Part shown: piece after piece, positions 46,093-55,621 of the stretch
Layout of the letters: the number at the start of each line of letters is the position of its first letter
Numbering within the stretch: the first letter of the stretch is position 1
Origin: Stutzerimonas stutzeri
GTDB lineage: Bacteria; Pseudomonadota; Gammaproteobacteria; Pseudomonadales; Pseudomonadaceae
Length of the DNA: 64,000 nt
Reading direction: 5' to 3'
Assembly (NCBI RefSeq): GCF_024448895.1
Contig: NZ_JAMOIC010000002.1
Span: 62,001-126,000 of the forward strand
Notes under the pieces: model-generated
The model's input: the letters and a program-made list of their open reading frames with translations, nothing else
Databases searched by the model: none
What the model was told of the DNA's origin: nothing
Position numbers and translations under genes: made by a program

Positions 46093-49000
46093 ATGGGCGA
46101 CTCTTTCATCGATCAAACTCAATTCAAGCGCATCCTCAACCGTAACGTGGCGGTGCCGCTCGGCTTCGGTTTTCTCAGTGCGTTCTTTTTCAGCGCCATC
46201 GTCTATTTTCTGCTCAACGTCGGTCATTGGGTCGAGCGCTCCGTGGTCGGGGTTGCCCACGCGCACGATATGCTGAAAGTGATGGGCGACATGGAAGCCT
46301 CCATGCGCGGCTATCTCATCGCAGGAGAAGATGTATTCCTGGAGCCCTATCGAAACGAACTACCCGTGTTCGACGGCCAAATGAGCAAGCTGAAAGAGTA
46401 CGCGGAAGATGATCCGGTACAGCTGAATCGTATTGAGCGAGTCGGCCGGCTACATGAGCAGTGGGTCGGCTTTGCCGAAGAAGCGATTACCCGTCGCGCT
46501 GCCGAAGAATCCATCGTTGACTACGTCCGCAGCAAGCAAGGCTTGCAGATAAAGGAGGAGCAGCGCCGCCTGCTGAACGATTTCATCGCTCACGAGCGCC
46601 AGATTCGAGCCGAACGCACCGACACGTCGGAGATGATCACAACCGTGCTGATTGGCAGTTTTCTGCTGTTCAGCCTGATATTCAGCGGTTTGTTGGTCTA
46701 TTTTGGCCGGCGCGATCTGTTCACCTTGGCGGAGAGCTACGCCGATTCGCTCGATCGGCAGCAGGCGCATGCAGCTGCGCTGGAGAAGCAGGCCTGGTAC
46801 CGAAGTGGTCAGACCCAACTCAGTGAATCGATCATAGGCGAGCAGACGCTGCCGACCCTTGGTCAGAACGTGCTGACCTTTCTGTCGCGCTACATCGATG
46901 TGTCCGTAGGCGCGCTATACGTCACTCAGGACAGCAAGTTGCGGCGTGTCGCCGAGTTCGGGTGGGACAAGGACCGGTTGAACAGTGACCGCACCCTGGA
47001 AATCGGCGAGGGCCTGGTAGGCCAGGCCGCATTGGAGCGCCGCGTGATGCGGCTGGACAACCTGCCTCAGGGGTATCTGAAAGTCAGCTCAGCGCTGGGC
47101 AGCGCGGACGCGACATCTGTGCTGATCTTCCCCATAGAAGACAGCGGAATGCTCAACGCTGTGCTGGAAGTGGCCTTCCTGCGGCCGTTGCGTGACGAGG
47201 ACAGCGAGCTGCTCAGCCGCGTGCGGGAGAACATCGGTTCGGCGATCGAGGCGGCCCGCTACCGCCAGCGGCTGCAACGCATGCTCGCCGAAACCCAGCA
47301 GCTCAACGAAGAACTGCAGGTGCAACAGGAAGAGCTTCGCGCCGCCAACGAAGAACTGGAAGAGCAATCCAGCGCCCTGCGTGAATCCCAGGCGCACATG
47401 GAAGAACAGCAGGCCGAGCTGGAGCAGACCAACGAGCAGCTTGCGGAACACACCCAGGAACTGGCGCGTCAGCGCGACGCGATGGACCTGAAGAACAATC
47501 GCCTGCACGAGGTGCAGCTGATGCTCGAAGAGCGCGCCGATGAGCTCCAGCGAGCCAGCCGTTACAAATCCGAATTCCTCGCCAACATGTCCCATGAGCT
47601 GCGCACGCCGCTGAACAGCTCGCTGATTCTCGCCAAACTGCTGGCCGACAACCCGGACGGTAATCTGCATGATGATCAGGTTCAGTTCGCGCGCTCGATC
47701 TATTCGGCAGGCAACGACCTGCTGAATCTGATCAACGACATCCTGGATATCTCCAAGGTCGAGGCGGGCAAGCTCGACGTGCGTCCAGAATTGCTGATTC
47801 TGACGCGCATGGTCGACGGTCTGAAAAGCCTGTTCCTCGCCCAGGCGCTGGAGAAAACGCTGCAGTTCAACGTGGAACTGGATGAAGGCCTGCCGTCGAG
47901 CCTCTACACCGATCGCCAGCGGCTGGAGCAAATCCTCAAGAACCTGCTGTCGAATGCCTTCAAGTTCACCGAGAAAGGCTCGGTAGAGCTGCGTGTGACG
48001 CGCCGCGAGGGGGAGCAGATCGCGTTTGCCGTTCGTGACTCGGGCATCGGTATTCCCGCTGATCAGCACGACGTAATTTTCGAAGCGTTCCGCCAGGCCG
48101 ACGGCACCACCAATCGGCGTTACGGCGGCACTGGTCTGGGCCTGTCGATCTCCCGAGAGCTGGCGCAGTTGCTGGGCGGCACCATCGAGGTCAGCAGCGA
48201 GCCGGGCGCCGGCAGCGTGTTTACCCTGGTCGTTCCGGAAAACTACAGCGAGCCACTGGTAGCCGAGTCGGAAACCGTCGCTCCGGCCCCGATCCAGCCG
48301 CTGGTGACGGCCATTGCGGCTGCCGAGCCGGTCGTCACTCAGCGCATCGAGCCTGCGCGCGAATATGCGCTGCCCACGGTGAGCGATGATCGAGGTGGCT
48401 TCCCCTTCAGTGAACGTTCGGTGCTGGTGATTGAAGACGAGCCGCAGTTCGCCGGCATCCTTCGCGACCTGGCGCACGAACTAAAGTACAGCTGTCTGAT
48501 CGCACACAACGCCGATCACGGCTTCGATACGGCCGTGCAATACCGCCCTGACGCGATCCTGTTGGACATGCGCCTGCCCGACCATTCCGGGCTAACGGTG
48601 CTCGAGCGGCTCAAGGAAAACCCCATCACCCGGCATATCCCGGTGCACATCGTCTCCGTCGAGGATCGCAAGGAAGCCGCGCTGCAGATGGGCGCCATCG
48701 GCTACGCGACCAAGCCGACTACCCGTGAGGATCTCAAGGAAGTCTTCAGCCGTCTCGAAGCCAAGCTGGCGCAGAAGGTCAAACGCATCCTGCTGGTTGA
48801 GGACGATGCCCGTCAGCGTGAAAGCGTGTCTCGGCTGATCGAGGACGTGGACGTCGAGATCACCGCTGTAGAGTTCGGCGAACAGGCGCTGGAGCTGCTG
48901 CGTTCCACCGTTTTCGATTGCATGATCATCGACCTCAAGCTGCCGGACATGGACGGCCACCAGCTACTCGAGCGCATGGCGCGTGAGGACATCTGCTCGT

Positions 49001-49596
49001 TCCCGCCAGTGATCGTTTACACCGGGCGTAACCTGACCCGAGATGAAGAGGCGGCGCTGATGAAGTATTCGCGCTCGATCATCATCAAGGGCGCCCGATC
49101 GCCGGAGCGGCTGCTTGATGAGGTCACGCTGTTCCTGCACAAGGTCGAATCGGACATGCCGCCGGAGCGCCAGAAGATGCTCAAAAGCGTGCGCAGCCGT
49201 GAAAAGGCCTTCGAAGGCCGCAAGATACTGGTGGTCGACGATGACGTGCGCAACGTCTTCGCGCTGACCAGCGCGCTGGAACAGAAGGGCGCGCTGATCG
49301 AAATCGCCCGCAACGGCCATGAAGCCATCGCCCAGTTGCAGAACGTCAGCGATATCGATCTGGTCCTGATGGACATCATGATGCCGGAGATGGACGGCTT
49401 CACCGCCATGCAGGAGATCCGCAAAGACCCGCGCTTCGCCAAGTTGCCGATCATCGCGGTCACTGCCAAGGCCATGAAGGATGATCAGGATCGCTGCCTG
49501 CGGTCCGGCGCCAACGATTACCTGGCCAAGCCCATCGATCTGGATCGCCTGTTCTCGCTGATTCGTGTCTGGCTACCGAAGGTGGAGCTGCTCTGA
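46093..49596 (+). CDS. CHASE3-GAF hybrid histidine kinase with three receiver domains
   Basis: A 1167-residue membrane sensor kinase. Order: membrane helix (21-46), CHASE3-like periplasmic helical domain (50-180), membrane helix (181-205), GAF-like domain (about 240-390), coiled coil (395-490), HisKA with His501 in NMSHELRTPLN, HATPase (about 605-715; DSGIGIP, GGTGLGLSIS). Three receiver domains follow with phospho-acceptors Asp825, Asp947 and Asp1094. Receiver 2 has a less conserved end (SIIIKG), so it may be atypical. Start 46093 follows GGAAGG. First gene of a four-gene operon with CheR-, CheB- and REC-kinase proteins. Confidence 0.94.
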   Translation: MGDSFIDQTQFKRILNRNVAVPLGFGFLSAFFFSAIVYFLLNVGHWVERSVVGVAHAHDMLKVMGDMEASMRGYLIAGEDVFLEPYRNELPVFDGQMSKLKEYAEDDPVQLNRIERVGRLHEQWVGFAEEAITRRAAEESIVDYVRSKQGLQIKEEQRRLLNDFIAHERQIRAERTDTSEMITTVLIGSFLLFSLIFSGLLVYFGRRDLFTLAESYADSLDRQQAHAAALEKQAWYRSGQTQLSESIIGEQTLPTLGQNVLTFLSRYIDVSVGALYVTQDSKLRRVAEFGWDKDRLNSDRTLEIGEGLVGQAALERRVMRLDNLPQGYLKVSSALGSADATSVLIFPIEDSGMLNAVLEVAFLRPLRDEDSELLSRVRENIGSAIEAARYRQRLQRMLAETQQLNEELQVQQEELRAANEELEEQSSALRESQAHMEEQQAELEQTNEQLAEHTQELARQRDAMDLKNNRLHEVQLMLEERADELQRASRYKSEFLANMSHELRTPLNSSLILAKLLADNPDGNLHDDQVQFARSIYSAGNDLLNLINDILDISKVEAGKLDVRPELLILTRMVDGLKSLFLAQALEKTLQFNVELDEGLPSSLYTDRQRLEQILKNLLSNAFKFTEKGSVELRVTRREGEQIAFAVRDSGIGIPADQHDVIFEAFRQADGTTNRRYGGTGLGLSISRELAQLLGGTIEVSSEPGAGSVFTLVVPENYSEPLVAESETVAPAPIQPLVTAIAAAEPVVTQRIEPAREYALPTVSDDRGGFPFSERSVLVIEDEPQFAGILRDLAHELKYSCLIAHNADHGFDTAVQYRPDAILLDMRLPDHSGLTVLERLKENPITRHIPVHIVSVEDRKEAALQMGAIGYATKPTTREDLKEVFSRLEAKLAQKVKRILLVEDDARQRESVSRLIEDVDVEITAVEFGEQALELLRSTVFDCMIIDLKLPDMDGHQLLERMAREDICSFPPVIVYTGRNLTRDEEAALMKYSRSIIIKGARSPERLLDEVTLFLHKVESDMPPERQKMLKSVRSREKAFEGRKILVVDDDVRNVFALTSALEQKGALIEIARNGHEAIAQLQNVSDIDLVLMDIMMPEMDGFTAMQEIRKDPRFAKLPIIAVTAKAMKDDQDRCLRSGANDYLAKPIDLDRLFSLIRVWLPKVELL

Positions 49597-49597
49597 C

Positions 49598-50416
49598 ATG
49601 CCGGACCGCAACCAGGCCATCGAACTGAAGCTGCTGATCGAAGCGATCTACCTGCGCTACAGCTACGACTTCCGGGACTACTCCAGCGCCTCGCTCAAGC
49701 GCCGTGTGCTGCTGGCGCTCAAGCAGATGCAGTGCGAGAACATCTCGGAGCTGCAGCGCAAGATTCTCTACGATTCGAAAGCGTTCATGGACCTGCTGCA
49801 GTTCCTCACTATTCCGGTGAGCGAGATGTTTCGCGACCCGAGCTATTACCTGACGCTGCGTGAACAGGTGGTGCCAGTGCTGCGCACTTATCCGTCGCTG
49901 AAGATCTGGATTGCCGGTTGCAGCACGGGCGAGGAGGTTTACTCCATGGCCATTCTGCTCAAGGAAGAGGAGCTGCTGGATCGCACGATCCTCTACGCTA
50001 CGGACATCAACCCGCGCTCGCTGGAACAGGCCCGCCAGGGCATTTTCAAGATCGACAACATGCGGCAGTACACCGACAACTATCAGCGCGCCGGTGGCAA
50101 GCGCAGCCTGAGCGATTACTATACGGCGGCCTATGACTCCGCAATCATGGATAAGTCATTGAAAGAGAAGGTGACTTTTGCCGATCACAGCCTGGCGACC
50201 GACAGCGTCTTCGCCGAGACCCAGCTGGTTTCCTGCCGCAACGTGCTGATCTATTTCAACAAGCCGTTGCAGGATCGTGCCTTCGGCCTGTTTCACGAAT
50301 CGCTCTGTCACCGCGGCTTTCTCGGCTTAGGCAGCAAGGAAACCGTCGAGTTTTCCGGCTATGCCGAGCGTTTCGAGGCGTTCAACAAGCAGGAGCGGGT
50401 GTTCCGCAAGCTATGA
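49598..50416 (+). CDS. CheR-type protein glutamate methyltransferase
   Basis: A 272-residue methyltransferase. Two-domain CheR layout: a helical N-domain (1-70), then the SAM domain with WIAGCSTGEEVYSMAIL, LYATDINPRSLEQARQGIF and VSCRNVLIYFNKPLQ. CheR proteins methylate chemoreceptor-like coiled coils using SAM. Here the coiled coil of the adjacent kinase is a potential target, which is inference. One base separates it from the kinase stop codon; it overlaps the CheB gene by ATGA. A pentapeptide-binding C-terminal extension is absent. Confidence 0.92.
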   Translation: MPDRNQAIELKLLIEAIYLRYSYDFRDYSSASLKRRVLLALKQMQCENISELQRKILYDSKAFMDLLQFLTIPVSEMFRDPSYYLTLREQVVPVLRTYPSLKIWIAGCSTGEEVYSMAILLKEEELLDRTILYATDINPRSLEQARQGIFKIDNMRQYTDNYQRAGGKRSLSDYYTAAYDSAIMDKSLKEKVTFADHSLATDSVFAETQLVSCRNVLIYFNKPLQDRAFGLFHESLCHRGFLGLGSKETVEFSGYAERFEAFNKQERVFRKL

Positions 50417-51015
50417 CCAGCCCGGTCCCCGATGTTTTTGCCAAGCTGGCTGACCGACCCCTGGACGCGGTGGTGATCGGTGCGTCGGCCGGTGGACTTG
50501 CCGCGCTCAGCGCCTTGGTGACCGGCCTGCCGAGCAGCTACCGGCTGCCACTGTTGATGGTCCAGCACGTGCCACCCAAAGGGCCTACACAGTTGGTGGA
50601 GATTTTCCGGCGCAAAACCGACCTCAAGGTGACAGAGGCGGGTGATAAAGAACCGGTACGTCCCGGAACCCTGTATTTTGCGTCTCCGGGTTATCACCTG
50701 CTGGTCGAGAGTGATTTGAGCCTGTCGCTGAGTCAGGACGATGCGATGCATTTTTCCCGCCCATCGATCGACGTGCTTTTCGAGTCGGCCGCCGATGCGT
50801 GGGGAGAGCGGGTCGTCGGCATCTTGCTGACGGGCGCCAACGAAGACGGCGCAGCTGGCCTCGATGCGATCAGGCTGGCCGGCGGTTTGACGGTTGTTCA
50901 GGATCCCGGCGAAGCCGAGGTCGCTACCATGCCACTTGCAGCACTCCAGCGCTTCGCGCCGGATTTCATTTTGCCCTTGCGCGATATCCATCGACTGTTG
51001 CGTGCACTGGAGTGA
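50413..51015 (+). CDS. CheB-type methylesterase domain protein (no receiver domain)
   Basis: A 200-residue protein consisting only of the CheB catalytic domain. The catalytic triad is Ser in VIGASAGGLAAL (near residue 25), His in MVQHVPP and Asp in LTGANEDGAAG (near 145). CheB enzymes remove the methyl groups CheR adds. The usual N-terminal receiver domain is missing, so its activity is not controlled by its own phosphorylation. ATGA overlap with CheR. Confidence 0.92.
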   Translation: MTSPVPDVFAKLADRPLDAVVIGASAGGLAALSALVTGLPSSYRLPLLMVQHVPPKGPTQLVEIFRRKTDLKVTEAGDKEPVRPGTLYFASPGYHLLVESDLSLSLSQDDAMHFSRPSIDVLFESAADAWGERVVGILLTGANEDGAAGLDAIRLAGGLTVVQDPGEAEVATMPLAALQRFAPDFILPLRDIHRLLRALE

Positions 51016-51018
51016 CCG

Positions 51019-52215
51019 ATGACCGACCAAACGGATGAAGCGAACCTGCTGATCGTCGATGATCTGCCAGAGAATCTGCTGGCACTGGACGCGCTGCTCA
51101 AGGCGCCGGGGATCCGCGTGCATCAGGCCGAGTCGGCTGAGCAGGCGCTCGAGCTGCTGCTGCGGCACGAGTTCGCCTTGGCAATTCTCGATGTGCAGAT
51201 GCCCGGTATGGACGGCTTTCAACTGGCCGAGCTGATGCGCAGCACCGAGCGCACCAAGCAGATCCCCATCGTTTTCGTCAGCGCTGCCGGCCGTGAACTC
51301 AACTACGCGTTCAAGGGTTACGAAACCGGCGCCGTGGACTTCATGCATAAACCGCTGGACATCCATGCGGTGCGCAGCAAGGTCAGCGTTTTCGTCGACC
51401 TGTATCGCAACCGCAAGCGGATGGCGCGCCAGCTCGAAGAACTCGAGCGCAGCCGCCGTGAGCAGGAGGTTCTTCTCGACGAATTGCGCAGCACCAAGGC
51501 CGAACTGGAAGACGCAGTGCGCACGCGTGACGACTTCATGTCCATCGTCTCTCACGAACTGAAGACCCCGCTCAATACCCTCATTCTTGAAGTGCAGCTG
51601 CGTAAATTGCAGCTTGGGCGTAACAACCTCGCCGCTTTCAGCGAAGACAAGCTGCGCCATATGGTCGACAAGGACGAGCGTCAGGTGCAGAGCCTGATCC
51701 GCCTGATCGACGACATGCTGGACGTGTCACGGATTCGCACCGGGAAGCTGTCGATCCGTCCTTCGCAGGTCGATATCGGCAAGCTTGTCGCCAGCATGGT
51801 CGAAAACTTTGCCCCGCAAATGGAAGCCAGCGGATGCTCATTGCTGTTCCAGCGTCCCGATCCTCTCGTCGGCGTATGGGACGAATTTCGCATCGAGCAG
51901 GTTGTGGCGAATCTGCTGACCAACGCCATGCGCTATGGCGCCGGCAATCCGGTGCAGGTCTGTGTTTCTCGCCAGGGCGAGTCGGCCTGCGTGGAGGTAC
52001 GCGACCAGGGCATCGGAATTAGCCCAAAGAGCCTGGAGCGTATTTTCTGTCAGTTCGAGCGTGCCGAAGGCAGCGAAAGCAGCGCGGGGCTTGGCCTCGG
52101 CCTGTTCATCGCCGAGCAGATCGTCAAAGCCCACAAGGGCCGTATCCAGGTGGAGAGCGAAGAGGGCAAGGGCGCACTGTTCCGTGTGCTGCTGCCGTTG
52201 AACGCCGGGGCCTGA
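51019..52215 (+). CDS. Receiver–histidine kinase hybrid
   Basis: A 398-residue soluble protein with a receiver domain at the N-terminus (1-125, Asp58 in LAILDVQMPGMDGF), a coiled coil (130-165), HisKA with His179 in SIVSHELKTPLN, and a HATPase domain (about 275-395; GIGISPKSLERIF, GLGLGLFIAEQI). Without membrane segments it probably receives phosphate from the upstream hybrid kinase. Three bases after the CheB stop. Ends the operon. Confidence 0.92.
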   Translation: MTDQTDEANLLIVDDLPENLLALDALLKAPGIRVHQAESAEQALELLLRHEFALAILDVQMPGMDGFQLAELMRSTERTKQIPIVFVSAAGRELNYAFKGYETGAVDFMHKPLDIHAVRSKVSVFVDLYRNRKRMARQLEELERSRREQEVLLDELRSTKAELEDAVRTRDDFMSIVSHELKTPLNTLILEVQLRKLQLGRNNLAAFSEDKLRHMVDKDERQVQSLIRLIDDMLDVSRIRTGKLSIRPSQVDIGKLVASMVENFAPQMEASGCSLLFQRPDPLVGVWDEFRIEQVVANLLTNAMRYGAGNPVQVCVSRQGESACVEVRDQGIGISPKSLERIFCQFERAEGSESSAGLGLGLFIAEQIVKAHKGRIQVESEEGKGALFRVLLPLNAGA

Positions 52216-52230
52216 GACGGCCCCGCCGTT

Positions 52231-52884
52231 CTATCTCCAGGCCAGGATCGGCCAGCCTCTGACCTCTGCCTGCTCGCGCAGGAGCGGGTCAGGGTTCACC
52301 ACATGCGCATGCGCCACTTGCTCAAGCAAGGGTAGGTCGTTTATCGAGTCGGAATAGAAGTGCGCGCCGTCCAGCGATTCGCCTTCAGCCTCTGCCCACT
52401 CCTGTAGCCGCGTCACCTTGCCTTCGCGATAGCTGAGTACTCCCTGCGTCTTGCCGCTGTAGAACCCGTGCTGCTCTTCCAGCCGGATCGCCAGTACATC
52501 CTCGATGCCAAGCCGTGCGGAGACTGCCTTGACCAGAAATTCGGCCGACGCCGAAATGATGAGCACGCGGTCGCCGGCTTTGCGATGTTCGGCGACGTGG
52601 CGCATGGCATCGCTGTAGATCAGTGGTTCGATCACGTCCTCGACGAAGGGCTCGACCACATGCTCGACCTCGTCGGCGGTGCGGCCCACCAGCGGGGCCA
52701 GGCTGAAGGTCATGTAGTCCTCCATCGCCAGCCGGCCGAAGGCGTACTCGGCCATGAGTTCGGCGTCCTTACGCAGGAAGGACTCGCCGTCTACCCAGCC
52801 GATCTTGGCCATCTCCTGCGCCCAAAGGCTGGCGCAGTCGCCGTCGATCAGGGTTTCATCCAGGTCAAATATTGCCAATGCCAT
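52231..52884 (-). CDS. HAD-IB family phosphatase (SerB-like)
   Basis: A 217-residue HAD hydrolase. Motif 1 FDLDETLIDGD has the nucleophile and acid Asp residues, motif 2 is IISASAEF, the motif 3 lysine is not assigned, and motif 4 is YSDSINDLPLL. The IB subfamily covers phosphoserine, phosphocholine and related phosphatases. It overlaps the ABC ATPase gene by one base (TGATG), so it belongs to the importer operon and may dephosphorylate the imported compound. Substrate unknown. Confidence 0.88.
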   Translation of the reverse strand: MALAIFDLDETLIDGDCASLWAQEMAKIGWVDGESFLRKDAELMAEYAFGRLAMEDYMTFSLAPLVGRTADEVEHVVEPFVEDVIEPLIYSDAMRHVAEHRKAGDRVLIISASAEFLVKAVSARLGIEDVLAIRLEEQHGFYSGKTQGVLSYREGKVTRLQEWAEAEGESLDGAHFYSDSINDLPLLEQVAHAHVVNPDPLLREQAEVRGWPILAWR

Positions 52885-53885
52885 CAAGCCACCTCGTGAA
52901 TTGCCGAAGCGTCGATGGTAAGGCTTACCTGCCGGCCGTGGGGATAGAGATCGGCCGCGGAGCGATTGAGTACATCGACCAGCAGTTCGACTTCACGTGC
53001 TTCGACGCGATAGCGGATCACATTGCCAAGTAGACTGTGGCTCTTGATCACGGCGGTGATTCCGGCGTTTTCTTTTGCTGCATTGGTCAGCGCAATGGCT
53101 TCGGGCCGGATCGCGACCTGCCCATTGATCGGGCGTTGCAGCAGGCGGGTGGCGACGTCGGCGGCGAGCAGGTTGTAGTTGCCGATGAAGCCTGCAGCGA
53201 AGGCGTCCACCGGCGCGGTGTACAGGGTTTCGGCGTCCGCGCTCTGGATGATCCGGCCGGCATTCATCAGCAGGATGCGGTCGGAAAGCGTCAGCGCTTC
53301 CTCCTGATCGTGGGTAACGAAGATGGTGGTCAAGCCCAGCTCTTGCTGGATCGCGCGAATCTGTTCGCGCAGGTGCTTGCGGATACGCGCATCCAGCGCC
53401 GACAGCGGTTCGTCGAGCAATAGCAGGCGAGGGCGTGTGACCAGCGAGCGCGCCAGGGCCACCCGCTGGCATTGCCCGCCGGACAGCTGGCTCGGGTAGC
53501 GCTTGGCGAAGTCGCTTAACTCGACCATCGCCAGCACCTCGCTTACGCGGCGGGTGCTTTCGTCTCGCGCGACTTTCTGCATGCGCAGGCCAAAGGCAAC
53601 GTTCTGTTCCACGGTCATGTTGGGGAACAGCGCATAGCTCTGGAAGACCATGCCGATGCGGCGCTTCTGCGGGGACAGCGGCACCAGGTCCTCGCCGTCG
53701 AGCAGAATCTGGCCGCCATCCACCTCGGTCAGCCCGGCGATGCAGCGCAGCAGGGTCGACTTGCCGCAGCCGGACGGGCCCAGCAGGGTGATCAGTTCAC
53801 CCTTGCCGATTTCGCAATCGATATCGCTGAAGACCTGGGTATCGCCAAAGGCCTTGTGCAGGTTGCGGATGGAAAGATAGCTCAT
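52884..53885 (-). CDS. ABC importer ATP-binding protein (2-aminoethylphosphonate/iron/polyamine type)
   Basis: A 333-residue ATPase. Walker A LLGPSGCGKSTLLR, signature LSGGQCQRVALARS, Walker B LLLLDEPLSALD, H-loop FVTHDQEEALTLSD, then a TOBE-type C-terminal domain (about 240-330). This is the CysA/PotA/FbpC layout. Genes around are two permeases, a binding protein, an alkaline-phosphatase-type hydrolase, a HAD phosphatase and a GntR/UTRA regulator, similar to loci annotated for 2-aminoethylphosphonate uptake. Start 53885 is chosen for the MSYLSIRNLHKAF beginning. Confidence 0.92.
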   Translation of the reverse strand: MSYLSIRNLHKAFGDTQVFSDIDCEIGKGELITLLGPSGCGKSTLLRCIAGLTEVDGGQILLDGEDLVPLSPQKRRIGMVFQSYALFPNMTVEQNVAFGLRMQKVARDESTRRVSEVLAMVELSDFAKRYPSQLSGGQCQRVALARSLVTRPRLLLLDEPLSALDARIRKHLREQIRAIQQELGLTTIFVTHDQEEALTLSDRILLMNAGRIIQSADAETLYTAPVDAFAAGFIGNYNLLAADVATRLLQRPINGQVAIRPEAIALTNAAKENAGITAVIKSHSLLGNVIRYRVEAREVELLVDVLNRSAADLYPHGRQVSLTIDASAIHEVA

Positions 53886-53922
53886 GAGGCCGTCCTGTTC
53901 TGGTTGGCTGCAGCGGCAAGGG

Positions 53923-54723
53923 TCATGACGTGCGCTCACGATTTAGGCGGGTCGCAGCCCAGGTGAATACCAGCACGAAGAAAAAGTAGGAAATGACCAG
54001 CGCACTGTTGAAGTGGCCGCTGCTGTTTTTCATGTTGTTCAGATACACCTGCAGGGTTTCGTAGCGCGTTCCGACCAGCAGGTTGGCAAAGACGAATTCG
54101 CCGAATAGAAAGGAGAACGACAGGAACAGCGACACCATCAGCCCTTTGCGCAGGTTCGGCAGCACCACAAGAAACGCCGCCTTCCAGGTACTGGCGCCCA
54201 GCAGGTGGGCTGAGTCCATCAGGTCGCGCAGGTTGATGGCCTGCAGGTTGTTGCTGATGGCGCGATACATGAATGGCAGGGCGATGGTGAAGTAGGCGCC
54301 GATGAGGATCCACGGTGTGCCGACCATCGCCAGCGGGCCGGAGCCGTACAGCTGCAGCAGACCGACCGAGGACACCACCGGCGGCACGGCGAACGGCAGC
54401 AGGATCAGGATGTTCATCAAACCGTCGAGTTTGGGGAAGTGGTAATGCACCACGAACAGCATTGGCAGTATCAGCACCACCGCCAGGGCCAGCGCGCCAA
54501 AGCAGACCAGCAGCGACTGGCCGAATGCACGCAGGAAGCGCTCTTCGCTCCAGAGCTGTAGATACCAGTCGAAGGTCAACCCGTCCGGCAGAATCGTCGC
54601 CGACCAGCTGCTGGAGATCGAATAGAGAAAGGTCGCTGCCAGCGGCATTAGCAGAATCAGGAACAGCAACCACACCACGACACGGTGGTAGAGCTGGCCG
54701 CGCCTGGCTTCAGCGGCTCGCAT
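53923..54723 (-). CDS. ABC importer permease (second)
   Basis: A 266-residue permease with six predicted helices (about 15-35, 65-90, 100-120, 130-150, 190-210, 235-255). The coupling EAA-like loop is LLGASTWKAAFLVVLPNLRKGL. It overlaps the upstream permease gene by 14 bases, which points to tight coupling. Belongs to the binding-protein-dependent type I importers. Confidence 0.92.
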   Translation of the reverse strand: MRAAEARRGQLYHRVVVWLLFLILLMPLAATFLYSISSSWSATILPDGLTFDWYLQLWSEERFLRAFGQSLLVCFGALALAVVLILPMLFVVHYHFPKLDGLMNILILLPFAVPPVVSSVGLLQLYGSGPLAMVGTPWILIGAYFTIALPFMYRAISNNLQAINLRDLMDSAHLLGASTWKAAFLVVLPNLRKGLMVSLFLSFSFLFGEFVFANLLVGTRYETLQVYLNNMKNSSGHFNSALVISYFFFVLVFTWAATRLNRERTS

Positions 54724-55621
54724 GGTAGCTCCTCTTGAGCAGCAGCTGATGCGCCACGGTGATCACCGCCATCAACCCCACCAATACCATCGCCAGGGCG
54801 CTGGCCATGTTCGCGTCGAGGGAGATGTCGCCGGAAATCATCGCCGCGATGCGGATCGGCAATACGTTGAAGTTGCCGGTGGTGAGGTAGTAGACGGTAG
54901 CGTATGCGCCCAGCGCGTTGGCAAGCAGGATGACGAAGGTGCCAAGCAACGCTGGCGTCAGCACCGGCAAGCCGATGAATCGCCAGTAGCTCCAGGTGCC
55001 GGCGCCCAACAGGGCGGACGATTCGCGCCAGTCCTCGCGTAGCGCATCGAAGGCGGGGTAGAGCAGCAGTACGCCCAGCGGGATCTGGAAGTAGGTGTAG
55101 AGCACGATCAGGCCGGTCTTGGAGTAGAGATTGAAGTCCTCGATGATGCCGGCCTGCTTGAGCAGGATCGTCAGTGCGCCGTTGAAGCCGAGCAGGATGA
55201 CGAAGGCGAACGCCAGCGGGACGCCAGCGAAGTTGCTGGTCATGTTGGAAAAGGCCATGACGAAGTCACGCAGCCTGGAATCGACCTGACGCAGCGAGTA
55301 ACTGCCCAGGATCGCGATAACGATGCCAAACAAGCTCGACCAGAACGCGATCTGCAGGCTGTGCTTGATGGCTTGCAGGTAGAACTTCGAGCCGAAGATC
55401 TTCTGGAAATTGGCCAGGCCCCAGCCCTCGGGCGTGATCAGGCTGTTGAACGTGACCCACACCAGCGGGGCGATCTGAAACGCAACGAAGAACAGGGCGA
55501 ACGGTACGAGGCAGAGTAGTGCGAGGCGTCTGCTTCGCGGTGCCCTGCGGCTGGCGATAGCTGGCGGGGCATGGTCGCGTACGGCAGCGGTCTTGAGGTT
55601 GTCCTCGAGCTGCGCAGTCAT
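54710..55621 (-). CDS. ABC importer permease (first)
   Basis: A 303-residue permease with six helices after a basic N-terminal tail. The coupling loop is SALLGAGTWSYWRFIGLPVLTPALLG (quoted in part as SALLGAGTWSYWRFIGLPV). The N-terminal start MTAQLEDN at 55621 overlaps the phosphatase stop by ATGA. It pairs with the second permease into one transmembrane unit. Confidence 0.92.
   Translation of the reverse strand: MTAQLEDNLKTAAVRDHAPPAIASRRAPRSRRLALLCLVPFALFFVAFQIAPLVWVTFNSLITPEGWGLANFQKIFGSKFYLQAIKHSLQIAFWSSLFGIVIAILGSYSLRQVDSRLRDFVMAFSNMTSNFAGVPLAFAFVILLGFNGALTILLKQAGIIEDFNLYSKTGLIVLYTYFQIPLGVLLLYPAFDALREDWRESSALLGAGTWSYWRFIGLPVLTPALLGTFVILLANALGAYATVYYLTTGNFNVLPIRIAAMISGDISLDANMASALAMVLVGLMAVITVAHQLLLKRSYHASR

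Noticed and set aside
47089-48477. 462-codon frame antisense to the hybrid kinase
   Set aside because: Shadow frame over coiled-coil and kinase domains; no independent evidence.
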